Below, piece by piece: positions 57,193 to 64,000 of a stretch of DNA of 64,000 bases. The notes beneath the pieces are model-generated. The model did not search any database. It saw only the letters and a list, made by a program, of their open reading frames with translations, and had not been told where the DNA came from. The stretch spans positions 1,970,659-2,034,658 of the forward strand of contig NZ_RCDC01000004.1 in NCBI RefSeq assembly GCF_003651185.1, in the 5' to 3' direction. Every line of letters starts with the position of its first letter. The first letter of the stretch is position 1. This stretch comes from Stenotrophomonas rhizophila (GTDB lineage: Bacteria > Pseudomonadota > Gammaproteobacteria > Xanthomonadales > Xanthomonadaceae). The position numbers and the translations under genes were made by a program.

Positions 57193-58617
57193 TCATGCCA
57201 GGTGCAGATGACCCTGGTAGAGGCCCCACGCCGCCCAGCCGGCAACGACGATCACGGCTGCCACGATCACCTGCTCGGCCCGGGTGAACAGTTGCTGCCC
57301 ATGCTGGTGCTTGGCGGCCGCGAACATGGCAATGCCCGGGGCGTACAGCAACACCGACAGCAGCACCTGTGACAGCCCACCGGCATAGACCAGCCACAGC
57401 GCGTATACCGTGGCCAGACCGGCCACCAGCAGATCGCGGACCCGCAGCCCGGGCTGTCCGCCATAGGTTTCCCCGCGCAGCGCCAGCAATGCACCGTAAC
57501 CGGCCGAGAACAGATACGGCACCAGGCTCATCGATGCCCCCAGCAGCACCAGGCTGGTATAGGTGCCTGCACTGAAGAGGGTGATGATCAGAAACAGCTG
57601 GATCAGCCCGTTGGTGAGCCACAGCGCGTTGGCGGGCACCTGCCGTGCGTTCTCGCGCCCGAGGAACGCCGGCATCGTGCCATCCCCCGCTGCCGCGTAC
57701 AGCACTTCGGCGCACAGCAGCACCCATGCCAGCAATGCCCCCAGCACCGAGACGATCATGCCGATGATGATCAACGTGGCGCCCCAGGGCCCGACGATGG
57801 CCTCCAGCACGAAGGCCATCGAGGGATTGCGCGCCTGTGCCAGCGCCTCTTGGCGCAGTACGCCCATCGACAGCAGATTGACCAGCATCAGCAGCGCGAG
57901 CACGCACACAAACCCGATGATCGTCGCGCGCCCGACATCCGAACGCTTGGCCGCGCGCCGCGAGTAGATGCTGGCACCCTCGATGCCGATGAACACCCAG
58001 ACCGTGATCAGCATCATGCCCCGCAGCTGCTCACCCAGGCTGCCCAGTTCCGCCGTGCCCCAGAACTCGCCGGTGAAGATATCGGCCTTGAAGCCCACGG
58101 CGGCGATGATCAGAAACACCACGATGGGCACGATCTTGGCGACAGTGACGACCGCATTGACCAGGGCCGCCTGGCGGATGCCACGCAGGATCATTGCGTG
58201 CATCGCCCACAGCAGCACGGAGGCGCATGCCACCGCCTGCCAGGTATTGCCCTCGCCGAAGGCCGGCACGAAATAGCCCAGGCCGCTGAAGATCAGCACG
58301 AAGTAGCTGACATTGCCGAGCAGCGAGCAGACCCAGTAGCCCCACGCCGCGGAAAAGCCGATGTAATCGCCGAACCCGGCGCGCGCGTACGCATAGATAC
58401 CGGTATCCAGCTCGGGCTTGCGGTTGGCCAGGTTCTGGAACACGAAGGCCAGCATCAACATGCCCAGGCCGCTGATCATCCAGCCGATCAAGGCCACACC
58501 CGGGCCGGCGCTGCGCGCGATGTTCTGTGGCAGTGAGAAGATGCCGGCGCCGATCATCGATCCGACCACCAGGGCAGTCAACGCGGTCAGGCCGAGCCGG
58601 TCGGAACGAGAGGTCAT
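57193..58617 (-). CDS. APA-family basic amino acid antiporter (ArcD/AdiC-like)
   Basis: This predicted protein has 474 residues with 12 TMs. LGLTALTALVVGSMIGAGIFSLPQNIAR is the APC-superfamily N-terminal helix with the GxGIF turn. FIGIEGASIYSRRAAKRSDVGRATIIGF marks the TM6 region of basic amino acid/polyamine antiporters. Exchange of arginine for ornithine is likely but not proven; agmatine or lysine/cadaverine are alternatives. No arcABC or decarboxylase gene is nearby. The ATG at 58617 begins just before TM1, so the longer open frame is rejected. Confidence 0.9.
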   Translation of the reverse strand: MTSRSDRLGLTALTALVVGSMIGAGIFSLPQNIARSAGPGVALIGWMISGLGMLMLAFVFQNLANRKPELDTGIYAYARAGFGDYIGFSAAWGYWVCSLLGNVSYFVLIFSGLGYFVPAFGEGNTWQAVACASVLLWAMHAMILRGIRQAALVNAVVTVAKIVPIVVFLIIAAVGFKADIFTGEFWGTAELGSLGEQLRGMMLITVWVFIGIEGASIYSRRAAKRSDVGRATIIGFVCVLALLMLVNLLSMGVLRQEALAQARNPSMAFVLEAIVGPWGATLIIIGMIVSVLGALLAWVLLCAEVLYAAAGDGTMPAFLGRENARQVPANALWLTNGLIQLFLIITLFSAGTYTSLVLLGASMSLVPYLFSAGYGALLALRGETYGGQPGLRVRDLLVAGLATVYALWLVYAGGLSQVLLSVLLYAPGIAMFAAAKHQHGQQLFTRAEQVIVAAVIVVAGWAAWGLYQGHLHLA

Positions 58618-58708
58618 GTGCTCACCATCGGCAAACAGAATAGCGCCGATTACCAACGCCCGGCGGTGAGCACCGGGTGAACCGGCCCTGCCGGCGCGCC
58701 GGTCCGGA

Positions 58709-61300
58709 TCAGAAGGTCTGCCAGTCCTCGCCGACCAGTGCCGCCGCAGGCACGCGCGCAGCGGTCCGCGCGGGGGTGGCACGACGCGCCGGTGTGCCCG
58801 CCGCCGCACTGGCCTGCAGGCGGAAGATCGCCACCGCCGTGCCCAGCTGCTGCGCCTGCTCTTCCATCGCGCGCGCGGCCGCCGTCGCTTCCTCCACCAG
58901 CGCGGCATTCTGCTGGGTAGTCTCGTCCATCTGGGTGATGGTCTGGTTGACCTGTTCGATACCGGCGGACTGTTCCTTCGAGGCTGCCGAGATCTCGGCC
59001 ATGATGTCGTTGACCCGGCGCACGCCGGTGACGATCTCTTCCATCGTACGGCCGGCGGTCTGCACCAGGGCCGAGCCCGCGCTGACCTGGGTGACCGAGT
59101 CGTCGATCAAGGTCTTGATCTCCTTGGCCGCCCCGGCGGAGCGCTGCGCCAGTGCGCGCACTTCGGTGGCCACCACCGCGAACCCCCGGCCCTGTTCGCC
59201 GGCACGGGCGGCTTCCACCGCAGCGTTCAGCGCCAGGATGTTGGTCTGGAACGCGATGCCGTCGATCACCGAGATGATCTCGGCAATGCGCTTGGACGAG
59301 GCCTCGATGCCCGCCATGGTGGTCACCACCTGGCCGACCACCACACCGCCCTGCGAAGCCACCTCGGCAGCGCCGGCGGCGAGCTGGTTGGCCTGCACCG
59401 CGTGGTCTGCATTCTGGCGAACCGTGGAGGTGAGTTCTTCCATCGATGCGGCGGTCTCTTCCAGGCTGGCAGCCTGCTGCTCGGTGCGGCGCGACAGGTC
59501 GCTGTTGCCTGCGGCAATCTCGCCGGCGGCGAGGTTGATGCTGCCGGTGGCCTGCTGGATGCGGCCGACGATGTCGGTCAACTGCGCTACCGTGGTATCG
59601 GCATCGTCACGCATCCGCGCGAACACGCCATGGAACTCGCCGCGCATGCGCGCCGTGAGATCACCCGCGGCAATGGCACGCAGCAGCGCGGAAATCTGCT
59701 GCAGGTTGTCATCGCTGACCTGCATCATGGTGTTGAGGTTTTCGACCATCGCGCGGAAGTCGTGGTCAAAGCGCACCACATCGCCACGCTGGCTGAAATC
59801 CCCCACCGCCGCCGCCCCGGCCAGATCCCCGATCTGGGTATTGATGGCGCGCAGGTTGGCCTTGGTGGTATCCATTGCAGCAGTAAAGGCGGCCTGCTCG
59901 CCGGGCAGGCGGTCCATGTCCGGGCTCAGGTCACCGACCGCGTAGCGCTGCATCACTTCGACCAGGCGATGCGTGACCGCGATGTTGGCGCCCACCAGCT
60001 GGTTGGTGTCTTCCACCATCTTGCCGTACTCGCCCGGGAAGGTCTGCGCGTCCATGCGGTAGCTCAGCTCGCCCCCCTCATGTCGCTGGGCCATCTCACC
60101 CTGCGCGGCCATCACCGCGCGCAGCTGGCTGCGCATGCGCTGCATCGATTCGAGCAGGCGGCCGACTTCGTCATTACGCGCGGGCGGCAGCGGTGTATCC
60201 AGACGCCCCTCGGCCACCTCTGCGGACAGGCGGACGGCATCGGCCAACGGACGGATCGCCTGACGGCGCAGCAGCACGTACACGCTGCCGCTGAGCACCA
60301 GTGCCGCACCCAGACCAACGGCCAGGATGATCCACAGCAGCGCACGTGCCTGCGCAGTGATCAGCGCATGCGGCACGATCACACCCAGCGCGAAATGCTC
60401 TTCGCTGCCGCCGATGCGCAGCGGCACGTAGGTCTTCACGTTGCCTGCCGCATCCGGTTCGAAGGCATCAAAGGTCTTGTCTGCCTTGACCGCCGCCAGT
60501 ACCTGCGTGGTCAGCGCATCCTCGCGGCGCTTGCCGATCTCGCTGGCGTCCTTCGCGGCCAGCACGATGCCGCCGGGCGAGATCAGTTCCACATGGCCTT
60601 CCTCCATGGGGCGCAGCGCGGCCAGGTGCTTCTGCAATGCGGCCAGCGCGAAGTCCACCGTCACGACCCCAAGGAAGCTGCCGTCATCGATCACTGGGGT
60701 GGACAGCGTGGTCATCAGCACCTTCTGACCGCCGATCTCGTAGGTGTAGGGCTCGGCGACGGTCTGCCGCTTGAGCGCCTTCGGCTTGAGATACCAGTCG
60801 CCATCGCCGGGCACGTCATAGCCGGTCAGCGCATCCTGCATCGGCGCGCCGTCGTGCCAGGCCCAGTAGCTCATGAACCGGCCGGTATCATCGTGTGCCT
60901 CGGCGCCGACGAACTCGGCATCCTTGCCATCGAAGGCGTCGGGTTCCCACAACGTGCCGAAGCCCACCCATTCCGGGTGCACCTGCACCTGCTGGTGGAT
61001 CACCGCAGACACCGTCGCCCGCGACAGCGTTCCCGCAGCGCGCTGCACCAGCAGGTTCTGCGCCAGCGCCTGGCTGGTGGCGAAAGCACTGGAGAGATCA
61101 CCACTCACCCGCAGCGCTTCGGCCTGGGCCTCGCTCTGCATGGTGTGGCGGGAGGCATCCACCAGCGACGCGCTGGCTTCGCGATAGCTGATGGCAGCGG
61201 TGACACCGAAGCAGAGCATGGCGATCAACGCCGTACCCAGCATCAGTCGGTTGGCGATGCTGCCAGGGCGCTTGGAAGCAGTGGGGCGGGACACGGGCAT
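58709..61300 (-). CDS. Methyl-accepting chemotaxis protein with dCache-type sensor
   Basis: This predicted protein has 863 residues. TM1 (about 17-38), a large periplasmic Cache domain (about 40-320, with [17 protein letters not shown] and [15 protein letters not shown]), TM2 (about 322-344), HAMP domains (345-400, then a second coil region) and the signalling domain with [21 protein letters not shown]. It ends DWQTF, matching the xWxxF tether for CheR and CheB. The two [19 protein letters not shown] segments indicate tandem HAMP modules. A candidate sigma-28 promoter lies 284 bp upstream. Confidence 0.95.
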   Translation of the reverse strand: MPVSRPTASKRPGSIANRLMLGTALIAMLCFGVTAAISYREASASLVDASRHTMQSEAQAEALRVSGDLSSAFATSQALAQNLLVQRAAGTLSRATVSAVIHQQVQVHPEWVGFGTLWEPDAFDGKDAEFVGAEAHDDTGRFMSYWAWHDGAPMQDALTGYDVPGDGDWYLKPKALKRQTVAEPYTYEIGGQKVLMTTLSTPVIDDGSFLGVVTVDFALAALQKHLAALRPMEEGHVELISPGGIVLAAKDASEIGKRREDALTTQVLAAVKADKTFDAFEPDAAGNVKTYVPLRIGGSEEHFALGVIVPHALITAQARALLWIILAVGLGAALVLSGSVYVLLRRQAIRPLADAVRLSAEVAEGRLDTPLPPARNDEVGRLLESMQRMRSQLRAVMAAQGEMAQRHEGGELSYRMDAQTFPGEYGKMVEDTNQLVGANIAVTHRLVEVMQRYAVGDLSPDMDRLPGEQAAFTAAMDTTKANLRAINTQIGDLAGAAAVGDFSQRGDVVRFDHDFRAMVENLNTMMQVSDDNLQQISALLRAIAAGDLTARMRGEFHGVFARMRDDADTTVAQLTDIVGRIQQATGSINLAAGEIAAGNSDLSRRTEQQAASLEETAASMEELTSTVRQNADHAVQANQLAAGAAEVASQGGVVVGQVVTTMAGIEASSKRIAEIISVIDGIAFQTNILALNAAVEAARAGEQGRGFAVVATEVRALAQRSAGAAKEIKTLIDDSVTQVSAGSALVQTAGRTMEEIVTGVRRVNDIMAEISAASKEQSAGIEQVNQTITQMDETTQQNAALVEEATAAARAMEEQAQQLGTAVAIFRLQASAAAGTPARRATPARTAARVPAAALVGEDWQTF

Positions 61301-61583
61301 GGGGGCGGTTCCGGAAAAAGGGCATACCGGCGGACGCAGTCACGCGCCGCCACGGAAACACGCAGTCCATTGCGGGCCGGCACGCACGCGGTGCAATCAC
61401 GGCGCGGCCAGCAGGGATCGATGCAACGTCGGATCAGCACAGGCAGCCCGCCGCCACTCCCGGGAGGGCTGGTCCTGTGCTGGGGGTCACCGCGTCGTAC
61501 GCCACGGTGCCACCGCCCTGCCCTGTGGAGATGCCGCCTGCCCGCACCGTGACGGAGCTGGCCCAGAGAAGGGACTCAGCTGG
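61301..61583. other. Long leader or intergenic region upstream of the chemoreceptor
   Basis: Between the chemoreceptor ATG and its candidate promoter there are about 280 bp with no supported gene. No strong hairpin or repeat is apparent. Confidence 0.4.
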
Positions 61584-61610
61584 ATAACGGCGTCATCGGC
61601 GCGATGTTTA
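61584..61610 (-). promoter_or_regulatory. Candidate sigma-28 (FliA) promoter of the chemoreceptor
   Basis: On the minus strand TAAA (61610-61607) is followed by 15 bp and GCCGTTAT (61591-61584), close to the flagellar/chemotaxis consensus TAAA-N15-GCCGATAA. The long 284-bp distance to the ATG reduces confidence. Confidence 0.45.
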
Positions 61611-61630
61611 GCGCGGCTTCCTGACCGTGT

Positions 61631-63097
61631 TCAGTGAACGCCCGCACCACGCTCGCCGCGCCCCAGCCGCTCCACCAGCGTCTGGCTGGCCGCGTTGAGT
61701 CCGATCACCTCCACCTGCGCCCCGCGTGCGCGCAGTTTGCCGGTCACCCGTTCCAGCGCGCCCACGGCGCTGAGGTCCCAGAAGTGCGCGCTGCTCAGAT
61801 CGATGGTCACGCGCTCAGGCACCTGCAGCAGGTCGAAGGCCGCCGCGAACTGCCCGGCCGAGGCGAAGAACACCTGCCCGCTGACCGTGTAGACACGGGT
61901 GCCGTCGGCCGTGTCGGCCTCGGCGATGTCCAGCATCCGTCCCACCTTGCGGGCGAAGAACAGCGCCGACAGCAGCACGCCGGTCAGCACCCCCTTGGCC
62001 AGATCGTGCGTGGCCACGGTGACGACCACCGTGCCCAGCATCACCACCGAGGAGCTTTTCGGATGCAGCCGGAACTCGGCGAACGAGCGCCAGTGGAAGG
62101 TGCCGATGCTGACCATGATCATCACCGCGACCAGCGCGGCCATCGGAATCTGCCGGACCCAATCCGCACCGTAGACCACCAGCAGCAGCAACAGCACGCC
62201 CGCCACCAGGCAGGACAATCGGCCACGGCCGCCGGAGGACACATTGATCACCGACTGCCCGATCATCGCGCAGCCGCCCATGCCGCCGAACAGCCCAGCG
62301 GTGATGTTGGCCAGGCCCTGCCCGGCGCACTCACGGTTGCGCTGGCTGGGGGTGTCGGTCATGTCTTCCACAATCTGCGCGGTCATCATCGACTCCAGCA
62401 AACCGACTACCGCCAGCGTGGCCGAGACCGGCAGCAGGATGCGCAATGTTTCCAAGGTGAGCGGCACGTCCGGCAGCAGGAAGGCCGGCAAACTGTCCGG
62501 CAGCGCGCCCATGTCGCCCACGGTGCGGATGTCCAGGCCGAGCCAGATCGACAGTGCGGTCAACACCACGATCGCCACCAGCGGCGAGGGCACCGCGCGG
62601 GTCAGCATCGGCAGCAGATAGATGATCGCCAGGCCGGCCGCGCATACGGCGTACACCGTCCATGGCATCCCGATCAGCTCGGGCAACTGCGCCAGGAAAA
62701 TCAGGATGGCCAACGCGTTGACGAAGCCGGTGATCACCGAGCGCGAGACGAAGCGCATGAGTGCACCGAGCTTGAGCGCGCCGGCGACGATCTGCAGCAG
62801 CCCGGCCAGGATCGTCGCAGCCAACAGGTACTGCAGGCCGTGGTCGCGGACCAGATCGACCATCACCAGCGCCATCGCGCCGGTGGCGGCGGAGATCATG
62901 CCCGGCCGGCCACCGGCGATGGCGGTGACCACCGCGATGCAGAACGAGGCGTACAGGCCAACCTTGGGGTCGACCCCGGCAATGATGGAAAAGGCGATCG
63001 CTTCGGGAATCAGCGCGAGGGCAACCACGGCGCCGGACAGCAGATCACCGCGGATGTTGCCGAGCCATTGCTGGCGCAGCGGGTAGGACACAGACAT
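61631..63097 (-). CDS. SulP-family anion transporter with STAS domain
   Basis: This predicted protein has 488 residues. About 11-14 TMs include [30 protein letters not shown] (SulP signature region), [14 protein letters not shown] and the [26 protein letters not shown] segment. The C-terminal STAS domain ([23 protein letters not shown]) is present. SulP transporters carry sulfate, bicarbonate, C4-dicarboxylates or other anions; no nearby gene decides. The ATG at 63097 is used rather than an upstream ATG 31 codons away. Confidence 0.93.
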   Translation of the reverse strand: MSVSYPLRQQWLGNIRGDLLSGAVVALALIPEAIAFSIIAGVDPKVGLYASFCIAVVTAIAGGRPGMISAATGAMALVMVDLVRDHGLQYLLAATILAGLLQIVAGALKLGALMRFVSRSVITGFVNALAILIFLAQLPELIGMPWTVYAVCAAGLAIIYLLPMLTRAVPSPLVAIVVLTALSIWLGLDIRTVGDMGALPDSLPAFLLPDVPLTLETLRILLPVSATLAVVGLLESMMTAQIVEDMTDTPSQRNRECAGQGLANITAGLFGGMGGCAMIGQSVINVSSGGRGRLSCLVAGVLLLLLVVYGADWVRQIPMAALVAVMIMVSIGTFHWRSFAEFRLHPKSSSVVMLGTVVVTVATHDLAKGVLTGVLLSALFFARKVGRMLDIAEADTADGTRVYTVSGQVFFASAGQFAAAFDLLQVPERVTIDLSSAHFWDLSAVGALERVTGKLRARGAQVEVIGLNAASQTLVERLGRGERGAGVH

Positions 63098-63273
63098 GGA
63101 CAGACTCCACGCACCGGCGATGCGCACGGCGCGTTGTGTGATGAAGACAAAGCACTCCCTGAGCCAGCGCAGAGGCCGGCGCGTCGTCAACGCGGTATCA
63201 GGGTGGCGTCATCACAGGGGTCCTGCCGGGGCAGCGGAAGCGGCGCGCAGGATAGCGCAGTCCTCCGATGGTC

Positions 63274-64000
63274 TCAAACACGGGCCGCCAGTTCACCTCG
63301 CGCGTTGCCTGCCCAGCGCGACGGTGCCTGCCCGGTCACCCGCCGGAACGCCGCGGCGAACTTGCCGGGGTTGGCATAGCCCATCGCCAAGGCGACCTCG
63401 GTGACGCTGCGGCCGGCCAGCAGCATCGGCTTGGCCGCCTCCATCCGGCGCCACGTGAGGTACGCGTAAGGCGTCATGCCGGTTGCGATCCGGAAGCCGC
63501 GGCTGAATCCGCTGGCCTCCTGCCCGACTTCCTGCGCCATGCGGGCAACGCCCAGATCGTCGCCGAGATGGGCATCGATCAGTTCCTGCACGCGCTTGAG
63601 GTGCGTCGGCGACAACGCGCGTCGCGTCGCGGGCGCCGCAACCGGCAGACCCGCCAACCGCTTCAGCACCAGGTCGACACCGTGCTCAAAGAACGCGGCA
63701 GAACCGGCATGTGCTTCGGCGCAGTGCCACAACGCCCCCATCACCGAGGCGATCACCGGGTCCTCCTGCAGCGCCGACGCCGCCCAATGCAGCTGCTCCA
63801 CGCGCACACCGCGACCCTGCAGATGCCGCGCGTCGATCGCCAGGCCCAGCAGCGCCAGCGCTGGGCTGCGGAATTCGCCCGGGCAGTCCGGCAACACCAC
63901 AGTGAACGCGCCTGCCCGCCAGGGCTGCGCGATGCGTCCAAGCGCCGTGCGCTGATACAACGCGCCACCGCCCGCCGTGAGCAGCCCGATGCGCAACGCA
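63274..64000 (-). CDS. AraC-family transcriptional regulator, N-terminus outside the window
   Basis: The frame is open from the window end to a stop at 63274. An in-frame ATG at 63996 gives 240 residues, but the gene probably starts beyond the window, since AraC proteins have larger N-terminal domains. The DNA-binding half has LIDAHLGDDLGVARMAQEVGQEASGFSRGFRIATGMTPYAYLTWRR and SVTEVALAMGYANPGKFAAAFRRVTGQAPS, the two HTH motifs. The first half carries no motif I can assign. It is upstream of and on the same strand as the SulP gene, separated by 176 bp. Confidence 0.9.
   Translation of the reverse strand, partial: ALRIGLLTAGGGALYQRTALGRIAQPWRAGAFTVVLPDCPGEFRSPALALLGLAIDARHLQGRGVRVEQLHWAASALQEDPVIASVMGALWHCAEAHAGSAAFFEHGVDLVLKRLAGLPVAAPATRRALSPTHLKRVQELIDAHLGDDLGVARMAQEVGQEASGFSRGFRIATGMTPYAYLTWRRMEAAKPMLLAGRSVTEVALAMGYANPGKFAAAFRRVTGQAPSRWAGNARGELAARV

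Overview
The window is high-GC gammaproteobacterial chromosome from the Xanthomonadaceae, most likely a Stenotrophomonas. The evidence is the proteins themselves (CopL-type proteins, an LpdA with an N-terminal lipoyl domain, glmU beside an atpIBEFHAGDC operon) and short palindromes starting with GTAG that match the SMAG repeats described for S. maltophilia. The genus is an inference. I saw no rRNA, tRNA, CRISPR array, insertion sequence or prophage. LAYOUT. 1-968: 3' part missing of a PLP-dependent cysteine-synthase-like gene. 1057-8436: metal-handling block. A CopL-like protein, an EF-hand protein and a DUF411 lipoprotein lie on the plus strand. They face a minus-strand unit of a second CopL-like protein, a TonB receptor, a PepSY protein and a PepSY/2Fe-2S/flavin reductase. 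The second unit has a promoter with a perfect 14-bp palindrome just downstream. 8877-13763: glyoxalase I, a small exported protein, a VOC protein, a DNA-repair pair (radical SAM protein plus DUF4130-UdgX fusion) and a CBS protein. 14111-25311: glmS and glmU, which make UDP-GlcNAc, flank a six-gene island. The island holds an adaptor, ABC ATPase, two MacB/FtsX-like permeases, a PDZ protein, an NtrC-type regulator and a histidine kinase. It starts at a clear sigma-54 promoter with a symmetric enhancer-like repeat array, so the regulator encoded at its end probably controls it. 25397-33106: GtrA protein, then the complete minus-strand ATP synthase operon with a recognisable promoter and hairpins between cistrons. 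33107-34937: non-coding stretches around an outer-membrane barrel gene. One holds an orphan terminator (possible small RNA). The other holds two inverted, related, double-hairpin elements of a kind I do not recognise. 34938-38817: aceF, an unknown exported protein and lpdA of pyruvate dehydrogenase. 39018-43568: deoxyinosine glycosylase, OmpW, glpD and glpK. 43641-47115: MetQ-like lipoprotein, WYL regulator, a lipoprotein and a DUF481 barrel. 47227-50646: hemC, algR, algZ (the same order as in Pseudomonas) and a carboxylesterase. 50725-53867: opgH without opgG, a long gap, then a DUF2628 protein. 53898-56540: arsenic locus arsC-arsH / arsR-acr3 diverging from a 39-bp intergenic region. 56623-64000: DUF1003 protein, ArcD-type antiporter, chemoreceptor with a possible sigma-28 promoter, SulP transporter and an AraC-type regulator cut by the window end.
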